35,356 nt of DNA from Akkermansiaceae bacterium. GTDB taxonomy: Bacteria > Verrucomicrobiota > Verrucomicrobiia > Verrucomicrobiales > Akkermansiaceae. The position numbers and the translations under genes are program-made. Shown in pieces: positions 6,804 through 15,887 of the stretch (positions are counted from its first letter, which is position 1; each line of letters begins with the position of its first letter). The DNA is taken from contig JAKMGP010000003.1 in the NCBI GenBank assembly GCA_022424905.1, forward strand, positions 1 through 35,356, read 5' to 3'. The notes beneath the pieces were generated by a model, which was given only the letters and a program-made list of their open reading frames with translations, was not told the DNA's origin and made no database searches.

Positions 6804-8870
6804 TCACTTCTTGCGGACGCCTGGTCCATGATCGGGATTCGCACGACCACCAAAATATTTATCACGAATCCATTTGGGCTGCCAAACATCCAGCCGACGT
6901 TTTGAATTTTCGTAAATAAGCTCTTTGGGCTCCGGGTTTTCGATCTTCAGCGGAGATTTGTCACCGTATCTTGCTCTTGCCACGCTTAGCATTGAATCCA
7001 AAATTGCAGCTGATTTGATAGCGTCCTTACCTTGAAGTGGCCTCATTTCATCTGGATCCTTCTCTAGATCGAAAATCTCCCGATGATCGATCTGCGGGAA
7101 AATGTTTAGCTTCCACTTGCCCCAGCGAATCGATCGCTGATGATTCTGGAAGGGCAAAAACACATAATCGTGGACCGGCTTACCATCATTCATCAAGGGC
7201 CGCAAATTCGCAGAGTCAAACTGCATCGGTGGCTCAATTCCGGCAAGACCAAGGATGGTCCCATAGAGGTCATGGACATATGAAAACTTCTCAGTTGACT
7301 GGCCGGCTGGCACTTCAGGCCCCCAGATAATCAAAGGGCACTTCATGCTGTGCTCATAAATACTTTGTTTCCCAAGCAGCCCGTGGCTTCCCATCGCAAG
7401 GCCATGATCAGCAGTGTAAATCACGTAAGTATTATCAGCATGAGGACTACCCTCCAGAGCTTTCATGATCTTCCCCACTTGCTCGTCAAGGTGAGTGATT
7501 AAACCATAATACTCACAAATCTGGTCGCTAACAACCTCCTTGGTCCGGGGCCATGGTGCCAGACTTTCGTCACGCCCCGAGGACACGACAGGCCCAATCT
7601 TAAAAGGATGCTGAGGAAGGAAATTTTCAGGAAGCGGTGGGCGATTCTGATAATACATTTCACGATACTTCTCTGGAGGGTTTCTGGGATCGTGTGGAGC
7701 CATGAATGCCACGTAGAGAAAGAAATTTTCTTCGGTCTTTGCTCGTTCAATAAACTTTATGGCATCGTTAGCGAAGACCTCACTTGAAAAGCCCCCTGCA
7801 GGGCTCTTCCCCGAGAGTTTTCCACCAGAAAACCTTTGCACTTCGAAATCAGCATGATTCGCCATCCCGCCCAAATACACCGATGAACCCTCAGAAAAAG
7901 CACGCTTCAGGGTTGCTTCTCCATTATGCCATTTTCCGATAATGTGGGAGCGGTAGCCTCCTTGTTGGGTTAGATATGATGGTAGAAGCTTAGCATCTCC
8001 CCAATTGGAACCCGGATTCTTCTTGGGCAAATTCAACCACTGCCTTCCAGTCATCAGCATGGCCCGACTTGCCACGCAAACCGCCCCGCTGAAGGAACCA
8101 GCACAGTAGTTATTGCGAAAGCTAAAACCGCGCTCAACCAACTGATCAAGATTTGGAGTCCTGATATGCTGATTCCCGTGCGCCGCGATCGTATTTGCCT
8201 TCTGATCGTCTGCAAAAAGAAAGATGAAATTAGGTCGCTTCCTCCTGAGCTTGTAGTGCAGCTGAGCTACTTTTCCCATGTAATGGTCCATTCGGAATTC
8301 AACCGCCGATTTCTGGATGTGCCCCCTCGACTTTTCGATTTCACCAAGCGCTTCATAGTAAAGCCCTAAGTAAAGGTGGGCATAACAAAGTTGGTTCCGT
8401 AATAAGAGGCCTTCCGCGTTTTTTGAAGCCGCCTCCAGAATATCCTGCGCAGTTCCCTTTCCCGCAAAAAGATCATGAACTTCCTTCATCGGCACGCGTG
8501 AGTCACCAACTATCGGAATCAAGGCTTTCCGGGCTTTTTTAACCGATCCTTCTTCGGCACGCACCACGCACAAAAAATGCCATGCCGCATTCTCAACATC
8601 ATTTCGATTCACCTTCTGATGCAGCTCAAATTGCCTGACTCCTTTCTCGAACTCATTCGCGTAGTATAAAGCCAGCCCACGCTGCCAGTGATAGGGTTCA
8701 CGAAAAGGCTGCGCGACAATCTCTAAATCCCAGCTTTGGATCGATTCATCAATCCGGCCCGCGAAAAAGTGTTCCTCTCCGCGCGCGTATAAATCCCGTC
8801 CATTCGGATCATTCGCCTGACCAAACATTGGTAAAACAATCGCTAAAACCAGCAGCAGCCATAATCTCAT
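6804..8870 (-). CDS. Secreted sulfatase with N-terminal TPR-like region
   Basis: About 688 residues. The start is taken as ATG at 8870, giving the signal peptide MRLWLLLVLAIVLPMFGQA; an in-frame GTG at 8885 would add five residues. Residues about 20-205 form helical TPR-like repeats (LYARGEEHFFAGRIDESIQS, RGLALYYANEFEKGVRQFE). The alkaline phosphatase-superfamily sulfatase domain follows (about 210-640): FADDQ metal site, TPNLDQL, and the formylglycine signature CVASRAMLMTG (Cys265), a C-x-A-x-R variant, then IGKWH and TADHGLAMGSHG. It probably desulfates a carbohydrate in the periplasm after Cys maturation by an FGE or anSME enzyme, which is not in the window. Substrate unknown. It is divergent from the CotH protein gene. 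Confidence 0.9.
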   Translation of the reverse strand: MRLWLLLVLAIVLPMFGQANDPNGRDLYARGEEHFFAGRIDESIQSWDLEIVAQPFREPYHWQRGLALYYANEFEKGVRQFELHQKVNRNDVENAAWHFLCVVRAEEGSVKKARKALIPIVGDSRVPMKEVHDLFAGKGTAQDILEAASKNAEGLLLRNQLCYAHLYLGLYYEALGEIEKSRGHIQKSAVEFRMDHYMGKVAQLHYKLRRKRPNFIFLFADDQKANTIAAHGNQHIRTPNLDQLVERGFSFRNNYCAGSFSGAVCVASRAMLMTGRQWLNLPKKNPGSNWGDAKLLPSYLTQQGGYRSHIIGKWHNGEATLKRAFSEGSSVYLGGMANHADFEVQRFSGGKLSGKSPAGGFSSEVFANDAIKFIERAKTEENFFLYVAFMAPHDPRNPPEKYREMYYQNRPPLPENFLPQHPFKIGPVVSSGRDESLAPWPRTKEVVSDQICEYYGLITHLDEQVGKIMKALEGSPHADNTYVIYTADHGLAMGSHGLLGKQSIYEHSMKCPLIIWGPEVPAGQSTEKFSYVHDLYGTILGLAGIEPPMQFDSANLRPLMNDGKPVHDYVFLPFQNHQRSIRWGKWKLNIFPQIDHREIFDLEKDPDEMRPLQGKDAIKSAAILDSMLSVARARYGDKSPLKIENPEPKELIYENSKRRLDVWQPKWIRDKYFGGRANPDHGPGVRKK

Positions 8871-9269
8871 CCCTTTAATTAGCACGAAGAACCATCAAGC
8901 GCCGATTTAAATTTATCAGAGACTTAGTTCCTTTCGTTAGACGTTCGAGGGTTGCTGAAAAACTCATATGATCTTTGCCAACCCAAAATTCATAATCTTC
9001 CTCGGACAGAGCCTCTAGGCAGCCAAACGATTTTCCGAGTTGTGAAGACCTCGATTTCTATTAGAATTTCAGAGTGTTGATAGTGTTTGCATTTTCCGGC
9101 GCAGAGAATCTTGGCAACTTTGATTTGAGAACTTCCCTTAAACTATCCGCGACACTTAACCCTCTATCTTACCCGGAAAAGCAATTTAATTTTAATGTCT
9201 CAAAAGAAACTTAGTGAAGATACTTCTCACGTAACCTTTTCTCTAACTTTCGAATTTTTAGTCCCTCAA
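8871..9269. other. Divergent intergenic region between sulfatase and CotH-protein genes
   Basis: About 400 bases without a credible gene. The only structure I see is the 11-base palindrome TTCTA-T-TAGAA at 9056-9066. No convincing -35/-10 pair could be assigned on either strand. It must hold the promoters of the two flanking secreted-protein genes. Confidence 0.5.
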
Positions 9270-12200
9270 ATGAATCCATCCTCCACCATTTTCCCCTTAT
9301 TCCTTTCCCTCCTAATTTTTACGGTCAGGGCCGACCTTCTCGTCCACTATACTTTCAATGATCTAGACGGATCAATTGTAATGAACCAAGGCTCTAGAGA
9401 AAATGGGACGAAAGTTGGTGGTGCGACCTATGGCGAAGGTAAAGATGCAACTTTTGGCCAAGCATTTTACGGAAACCGTACTGGAGCTAATGACGGCTAC
9501 ATCCAAACCGGCCTTACAGGAACAGAATTAGGAATGGGGCCAAACTCGGTCTACACTGCAATGGCATGGGTGAATTGGTCGGGACCTCGTGGCAATGTCG
9601 ACCACATGGTCTTTGGGCAAGAAGACGGGTCAGGAAATGGTAGCCAACTTCACCACGGAATCCGTGCTGACAGCACCGCGAATGTTCATTACGGTGGCTG
9701 GGGAAATGACCTAAACGACGCTGGGACGGTGACTCCTGGCGAGTGGACTCACCTTGCTTGGTCGTTCGACGGCAACGATAAGGTGGTCTTTGTCAACGGG
9801 GTCGAAACTTCCCGCGGCAATGGCAGCACCATGTCAGGACATGCTCTTCCTGTAATTATCGGGGGTCACGGACGTGACGCTGCTGATCCAGCTGGTCAGA
9901 GCTTTAATGGGGCAATTGATGAGGTGAAAATTTTCGACGAGATCCTTACTGCAGCACAAGTACGAGCCGAAATGACCGTCGCTCCCGCTACTCCTCAACC
10001 CCCAACCGACATCACTCTCAGCAATACCGATCTTGCCCCAAATTCAGCTTCAAACACTTTAGTCGGCACGCTAACTACGAGCGACCCTAACGGGGATAAT
10101 GCCCACACTTATTCGCTCGTCTCGGGTTCAGGCGGCACCCACAATAATCTCTTCACCATCGCCAATGGTGATAAACTCCGCGTCGCGTCGCTGTTAGGTG
10201 GATTTGGAACAAGTTATTCCGTGCGAATTCGCACCACTGATAGTGATAGTCTGACACGCGAGGAGTCATTTTCCCTTAACGTGGAATCCGCGATGGCACC
10301 TACCGCCATCACTTTACCGATAAATACTCTTCTTCAAGGGACTCCTTCGGGCACTGAGCTCGCCAACTTCATCACCGAAGACCCCAATAACGCTGACGGC
10401 CATACCTACGAGCTCGTGGCGGGAACCGGGGACACAAATAATGCGCTTTTCACTATTAATGGAAGCACCCTCAGGATGGCATCATCACTTCCAAATCTTG
10501 GATCAAATCTTTCTTTTAGAATTCGCAGCACCGACCTCTCTGGCCTCGCAATTGAAGCAGTTTTCACTCTTTCTGTTGTTAGCTCTTCCGTTCGCATCAA
10601 TGAATTTCTAGCTAATAGTAGTTCGACGAGCCTTTCCGACGAAGATGGCGATACTCCCGACTGGATTGAACTCCATAACCCTGACGGCAGATCAATGAGC
10701 CTAGGCGGCATGTATCTTACCGACGATCCAAGCAATCTCACCAAATGGCTCATGCCCAGCATCAGCCTCAGCGGAAATGATTATCTCATAATCTTTGCTT
10801 CCTCCAAAGATCGCCGTCCCACCAACGGGGATAATCTTCACACCAATTTCAGCCTCAATGCCGGCGGAGAATATGTCGCTCTAATTGCAGCAGATGGCTC
10901 TACAATCCTCTCTGAAATTGGCTCATCGTCCGAAGACTACCCGTCGCAAAAAGCGGGAATCGCATATGGCTTCTTCGGTGAGCCTCTCCAAATCGGATAC
11001 CTTCTCAAGCCAACCCCAGATGCCGAAAATGACTCATCCAGTGGGGTCGTAGGTTTCGTCAAAGATACCGACTACAGCATGAGTCGTGGATTTTTCGATG
11101 ATCCTTTCCCACTCGTCATTTCCTCCGACACTCCCGGAGCGATCATTCGCTACACCACCGATGGCAGCTGGCCTAGCGAAACGAATGGAGTCATCTATTC
11201 AACTCCCATCATGGTCGATCGCACCATGGCTGTAAAAGCTCTTGCTTACCGCGCTGGATTTGTCTCCACCAACATTGATACCCACACTTATATTCTCGTC
11301 AATTCCGTGGCTGATCAAACAGCTTCTAACACTCGGAGTGTTTACGGACTTCCATCCAACTGGGGCGGCCAGAGTCCCTACTACGGGATGGAAAATAATG
11401 CTAACGTCAATCCAGACGATATCACTGATGACCTTAAGACCGTCCCCAGTCTTTCAATCGCAATCGACTCGAACGATATGTTCGGCGGATCCGGAATCTA
11501 CTCCAATCCCGGATCTTCCGGTCAATCGTGGGAACGCAAAACCTCTCTCGAACTTGTGGACCCAGCCGATCCAACCGGAGCCGGAAACTTCCAACAAAAC
11601 TGCGCAATCCGAATTCAAGGAGGAGCTTTCCGAAGCTTTGGCCTTACTCGCAAAAAATCATTTCGTGTTCTCTTTAAAACTCAGTTTGGAACAAATGATC
11701 AACCTACCGGGGGAGAAGGGTCACTCAAGTTCCCTCTCTTTGGAACCGACCCCGGGGTCGCCCAGGAATTTCAGACTCTGATTTTTCGGATGGAGTCAAA
11801 CGACGGATGGCAATGGTCGGGAGCTGGCAGCCAGCCACAATATGCCCGAGATGAGTTTGGACGCAGGGTCCAGCGGGCCCTCGGGCAGCCCGCTTCTCAC
11901 GGCCGCTACCTTCACATATATATAAACGGAGTTTACTGGGGACTCTATAACGTCGTCGAACGCCCTGATTCGAGTTTTGCCGAAAGCTATATCGAAGGTG
12001 CCAATCGTGATCTCTGGGAAGGCCAAAATTCCGGAAGTGCCATCAACGATGCTTCCAATCTGACCAACTGGAACAACCTCCGGAACGCAGTGGGCAATAT
12101 TACCTCAGCCGGATCCAACGCCGCCCGCGATGCTGCTTTTCTCAAAGCTTGTGGATTTAACCCAGATGGCTCCCGAAATTCTCTCTACCCCATCTGGTGT

Positions 12201-14474
12201 GATCCCTCCAACAATGCCGATTATTTCATCACCAACTGGTACGGCGGCAATAGCGACTGGCCCAATAAAAACTACTACGGGGGCATCGACACCCAGAGCA
12301 CTCGGAGTGGTTTTAAATACTTCATGTGGGATTCTGAATGGTCCCTCTTTCTCCGCTCCAACACAAACTACAATCGCATTACCGACTATCGAGGTATCGC
12401 GGCTGCCAATAATGCTCTTCAGGATAGTCCCGAGTTTCGCCTTCGCTTTGCGGATCGAGCCCACCGCGCTCTTTTCAACGATGGCCCACTCACTCCGACA
12501 AACGCTCGCCGACTTTACGATGAAGTGACCGAGCAGCACCGTAGCATCTTAAATCCCGAGGCCGCGCGTTGGGGCGACCAACATGGTGGCAACCGGGATA
12601 TTTCCGACTGGGAGGACGAATATAATCGCATCGTGAACAGCTGGTTTCCAGTACGCGATAAGCTATTTCTAGACTCCCTTCGTTCCTCCGACCTCTACCC
12701 TCGTGTCGAAGCTCCAGTTTACAGCCAACACGGGGGTTCTCTTCCTTCCGGCACCGGTCCCACCCTGCGTGTGCCTTCCTCCGTCACTCAAATTTACTAT
12801 ATGTTTGGTCAAAGCGATAATGACCTCACCGACTACGCCCACTCCCTCGACCCTCGCCTTACCGGGGGTGCTATCAACCCCGCAGCTACCCTTATCACCC
12901 TCGGTGGTGGGGGCGGTGGCGGGCCAATAACGACTGTCTTCGTCGATAGCGGTGACGATTGGAAATACCTCGACGACGGCAGTAACCAAGGCACCGCCTG
13001 GCGTAGCGCCGCCTTCAATGACACAAGCTGGGACTCGGGCCCCTCCCAACTTGGATACGGCGATGGCGATGAAGCCACCGTCGTTAGTTTTGGCGGAGAC
13101 AGCCGTGACAAGCACCCCACCACCTACTTTCGTAAAACCTTCACCATCGCCGATCCATCTATCTTTGAGGATTTCACCCTTAACTTCACCTACGATGACA
13201 GCACCGTCATTTATCTAAACGGCACTGAAGTCGCCCGCGAAAACATCGGTGCTAATCCCACCTACGATGAATTCGCCAACGGTAACGGACCCGAAAATGG
13301 TAACGCGACCCGCGTCCTTTCCCCTTCTCTCTTCCTCGCCGGCTCAAACACCTTCGCTGTCGAAATTCACCAAACAAGCGCTACCAGCTCTGACATTAGC
13401 TTTGATCTCGACCTCACCGGGAATCCTCCCGGCGGCGGGAGCACAAATAGCTCCGACCCCGTTATTATTAGCGAGCCAGGTTGGCTCTTCTCTCGTTCTT
13501 ATAACAGTAGCAACGGTGAATGGAGCGCGCTGAACTCAGCCTTCTTTACCCCCGACACCGTTCCAGCCGACGCCAGTAATCTCATCATTTCTGAATTTAG
13601 CTACCAACCCGGCCAGCCAACAACACCAGCCGAGCTTGCAGCATCCAGTAACCGTGATGACTACGAGTTTGTCGAGCTCAAGAATGTCGGCCCCAAAACC
13701 ATTGACCTCACTGGAGTCCGCTTCACTCTAGGCATCGCTTTTAATCTAGCCGACAACACCCTAATTCTTCCGGGTGAGCGACTTGTTATTGTAAAAGACC
13801 GCTCTGCCTTTGAATCCCGTTATGGCACCTCGGTCAACATCGCTAGCGATGTTCTCGGCAGCCGTAATTACAGCGGACGTCTCAGTAATAGCGGAGAACA
13901 AATCACTCTGCTCGATGCGTCCGATACTGTTATTCAGAACTTCACATACGATGATGACCTTCCTTGGCCATACACCGACGGCAGTGGATTCACTATGGTG
14001 CTCAAATCACCTACTCTCCCTATCCCTGATCATGGAATAGCTACCAACTGGGCAGCTTCCAATACGGAAGGAGGGGCTCCGGGAGAAGGGGACATCATTG
14101 GGTTCGTTGGCGATCCAAATGCTGACAATGACGGTGACTCCTACCACGCATTGATTGAATACGCTCTGGGATCCAGTGATCATATTTCAGGTGATGCCCG
14201 TTCTCTAGTTGGTCTTAGCTTTCAGTCTTTTGCGGTCGCCGGGATCGCAGACACTTATTTGGTCATCAGCTACCAACGGAATCTTTCCTCTCAAAACATT
14301 CTCACTCTCATTCCCGAGATCTCCACTGATCTAGAAGCCTGGGATAGCACACCCGACGTTGTATTTGTTTCCGAGATCAAAAATGGTGACGGAACATCAA
14401 CTGTTACTTACCGTAGTACCCAACCTGTCAGCGACCAAGAGAAGGCCTTCTTACGCATCAAAGTTATAAAGTGA
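9270..14474 (+). CDS. Large secreted LamG / cadherin-like / lamin-tail / CotH kinase modular protein
   Basis: 1734 residues from ATG 9270, chosen because it opens a signal peptide (MNPSSTIFPLFLSLLIFTVRA); an upstream in-frame ATG at 9195 would bury it. Domains in order: LamG/concanavalin-like (about 22-234), two tandem cadherin-like repeats (245-340, 342-440) sharing TYxLVxGxGxTxNxLFTI, lamin-tail domain (VRINEFLANS, 441-553), chitobiase C-terminal-like FN3 (IIRYTTDGSWPS, 600-674), CotH kinase-like domain (726-1130) with NGVYWGLYNVVERPD and MWDSEWSLF, a seven-glycine linker (about 1212), a galactose-binding-like beta domain (1224-1385), a second lamin-tail domain (NLIISEFSYQP, 1436-1573) and a C-terminal DADNDGDS-type calcium-binding stretch. 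Secreted or surface-attached; similar proteins in Verrucomicrobia are uncharacterised. Confidence 0.9.
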   Translation: MNPSSTIFPLFLSLLIFTVRADLLVHYTFNDLDGSIVMNQGSRENGTKVGGATYGEGKDATFGQAFYGNRTGANDGYIQTGLTGTELGMGPNSVYTAMAWVNWSGPRGNVDHMVFGQEDGSGNGSQLHHGIRADSTANVHYGGWGNDLNDAGTVTPGEWTHLAWSFDGNDKVVFVNGVETSRGNGSTMSGHALPVIIGGHGRDAADPAGQSFNGAIDEVKIFDEILTAAQVRAEMTVAPATPQPPTDITLSNTDLAPNSASNTLVGTLTTSDPNGDNAHTYSLVSGSGGTHNNLFTIANGDKLRVASLLGGFGTSYSVRIRTTDSDSLTREESFSLNVESAMAPTAITLPINTLLQGTPSGTELANFITEDPNNADGHTYELVAGTGDTNNALFTINGSTLRMASSLPNLGSNLSFRIRSTDLSGLAIEAVFTLSVVSSSVRINEFLANSSSTSLSDEDGDTPDWIELHNPDGRSMSLGGMYLTDDPSNLTKWLMPSISLSGNDYLIIFASSKDRRPTNGDNLHTNFSLNAGGEYVALIAADGSTILSEIGSSSEDYPSQKAGIAYGFFGEPLQIGYLLKPTPDAENDSSSGVVGFVKDTDYSMSRGFFDDPFPLVISSDTPGAIIRYTTDGSWPSETNGVIYSTPIMVDRTMAVKALAYRAGFVSTNIDTHTYILVNSVADQTASNTRSVYGLPSNWGGQSPYYGMENNANVNPDDITDDLKTVPSLSIAIDSNDMFGGSGIYSNPGSSGQSWERKTSLELVDPADPTGAGNFQQNCAIRIQGGAFRSFGLTRKKSFRVLFKTQFGTNDQPTGGEGSLKFPLFGTDPGVAQEFQTLIFRMESNDGWQWSGAGSQPQYARDEFGRRVQRALGQPASHGRYLHIYINGVYWGLYNVVERPDSSFAESYIEGANRDLWEGQNSGSAINDASNLTNWNNLRNAVGNITSAGSNAARDAAFLKACGFNPDGSRNSLYPIWCDPSNNADYFITNWYGGNSDWPNKNYYGGIDTQSTRSGFKYFMWDSEWSLFLRSNTNYNRITDYRGIAAANNALQDSPEFRLRFADRAHRALFNDGPLTPTNARRLYDEVTEQHRSILNPEAARWGDQHGGNRDISDWEDEYNRIVNSWFPVRDKLFLDSLRSSDLYPRVEAPVYSQHGGSLPSGTGPTLRVPSSVTQIYYMFGQSDNDLTDYAHSLDPRLTGGAINPAATLITLGGGGGGGPITTVFVDSGDDWKYLDDGSNQGTAWRSAAFNDTSWDSGPSQLGYGDGDEATVVSFGGDSRDKHPTTYFRKTFTIADPSIFEDFTLNFTYDDSTVIYLNGTEVARENIGANPTYDEFANGNGPENGNATRVLSPSLFLAGSNTFAVEIHQTSATSSDISFDLDLTGNPPGGGSTNSSDPVIISEPGWLFSRSYNSSNGEWSALNSAFFTPDTVPADASNLIISEFSYQPGQPTTPAELAASSNRDDYEFVELKNVGPKTIDLTGVRFTLGIAFNLADNTLILPGERLVIVKDRSAFESRYGTSVNIASDVLGSRNYSGRLSNSGEQITLLDASDTVIQNFTYDDDLPWPYTDGSGFTMVLKSPTLPIPDHGIATNWAASNTEGGAPGEGDIIGFVGDPNADNDGDSYHALIEYALGSSDHISGDARSLVGLSFQSFAVAGIADTYLVISYQRNLSSQNILTLIPEISTDLEAWDSTPDVVFVSEIKNGDGTSTVTYRSTQPVSDQEKAFLRIKVIK

Positions 14475-14555
14475 AAAATTGCGCCTAAGCCTCAGAAGCG
14501 GAGCCAAAAAAAATGAGTATCTGTTCAGAACCTCACAACATCTTTGAAAGTTACC

Positions 14556-15686
14556 ATGCCTGAAGATCCCTTCCGAGAAGCGCGTCAAAAAGAAGGCGCC
14601 CTAAGATGCCCATTTCAGGGGGAAGAGATTCCCATGCTCCTCCGGCACGCTGATGTTCGGGCAGCCGCGAAAGACTGGCAGACATTCAGCTCTGATGCTC
14701 CATTTAGGGTTCCCATCCCCTCAGAGGAGGAGATGCGTACGATGCGGCAGCTCCCGATCGAAACGAACCCGCCCGAACACACCGAATACCGGAGAATTGC
14801 TGAGCCATTCTTTAAGCGATCGAAAAAGCCCGAAGTCATCGAGAAAGTTCAGAATCTCATCAATGAGCTTTTGGAAAAAGCGCTGAAAGCCAGAGGTTCG
14901 CTTGAAATCGTGCATCAGTTTGCCTTGCCCATCCAGTCCCGAGCTTTGACCTATCTTTTAAATGTGCCCGAGTGCGAAGCTGACACTTACATCGATTGGG
15001 GAATCCACGTTTTCCACAATAAAAATGACTGCGAATCCACGCTGGAAGATTACCTTGCTCTGGCCCTTAAGCGTGCGGAAAAAGATCCAAGCAAGGATTT
15101 TTTCAGTGCGCTAAATCAAGCAACTTTTCAAAACCGCCCCTTAACTTACAAAGAGAAAATGGGATTCGCAAACCTCACCTTTGCCGGAGGTCGCGATACC
15201 ATTATTCATAGCATCTCTTCAATCATCGCCCACTTTGGACAATACCCCGAAGACCTTCAATCACTCCGCCACAACCCAAAAGGTCTAGTAATTGCTGGAG
15301 AAGAATTTTTTCGAGCTTTTATGCCTCTCACTCACATCGGTCGGGTCTGTCCAATTGAAACAGAGATCAGAGGAAATAAGATCCCACCCGGAGGTCGCGT
15401 TTCCTTGGGCTGGGCTGCCGCAAATTTTGATCCAGAGATCTTCGACGAACCCGAAAAAATCGACCTTACTCGCAAGCCAAACCCCCACGTTTCTTTCGGC
15501 TTTGGCACACACCTCTGCCTCGGGGCACCACACGCCAGACTCATTATCCGCTCACTTCTCGAAGCCTTGGTCGCAAAGGTCGCAACAATCGAAATTTTGG
15601 ATGCGACTTCTCACGTCGAAGAAAACTTGGCCTATTCCAGAGAAAACGGGTTTGACAGGCTTAACGTCCAATTTCATGCACAATAA
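14556..15686 (+). CDS. Cytochrome P450
   Basis: 376 residues, soluble bacterial type with no membrane anchor. Heme-binding signature FGFGTHLCLGAPHAR with the thiolate Cys321; I-helix FAGGRDT with the usual acid-alcohol pair Asp-Thr; K-helix ExxR as EEFFR. The monooxygenase fold is complete in length for a class I enzyme, which needs ferredoxin and a reductase. Neither is nearby, and the flanking genes give no pathway. Start at ATG 14556, preceded by GAAAG at 14546-14550; an in-frame TTG at 14544 is less likely. Substrate unknown. Confidence 0.93.
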   Translation: MPEDPFREARQKEGALRCPFQGEEIPMLLRHADVRAAAKDWQTFSSDAPFRVPIPSEEEMRTMRQLPIETNPPEHTEYRRIAEPFFKRSKKPEVIEKVQNLINELLEKALKARGSLEIVHQFALPIQSRALTYLLNVPECEADTYIDWGIHVFHNKNDCESTLEDYLALALKRAEKDPSKDFFSALNQATFQNRPLTYKEKMGFANLTFAGGRDTIIHSISSIIAHFGQYPEDLQSLRHNPKGLVIAGEEFFRAFMPLTHIGRVCPIETEIRGNKIPPGGRVSLGWAAANFDPEIFDEPEKIDLTRKPNPHVSFGFGTHLCLGAPHARLIIRSLLEALVAKVATIEILDATSHVEENLAYSRENGFDRLNVQFHAQ

Positions 15687-15747
15687 GAGCCCGCATTTGA
15701 AATGCCTGCCTCTTCTCGTTCCTTGGGAACAAAATCCCTGCAAAAAG

Positions 15748-15771
15748 CTGAATCTCCATCAGTAGATTCAG
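15748..15771. terminator. Perfect 8-bp hairpin after the P450 gene
   Basis: CTGAATCT, an 8-base loop, then AGATTCAG form a perfect stem 62 bases after the P450 stop. On the plus strand no T-run follows; read on the minus strand the hairpin is followed by CTTTTTGC. It could stop P450 transcription as a non-canonical terminator or block antisense reads. A smaller stem GTTCC-TTG-GGAAC lies at 15718-15730. Confidence 0.4.
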
Positions 15772-15887
15772 AGCAACTTAGGCAATAAAATCACCGGATC
15801 GAATGTCGGAACTTGGCCCTTCAACGATTATCTGATAAACGCCGACTTAATGGGTCGGCCCAAGCAAACCAAATTCATCGTAATCCT

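Noticed and set aside
9056-9066. Palindrome TTCTA-T-TAGAA in the sulfatase/CotH intergenic region
   Set aside because: Short and A/T-rich, expected by chance at this length; no promoter element next to it to support an operator call.
12105-13123. Long antisense readings (96-148 codons) inside the CotH protein gene
   Set aside because: They mirror the codon pattern of the real gene on the other strand, have no start signals and give compositionally odd proteins.
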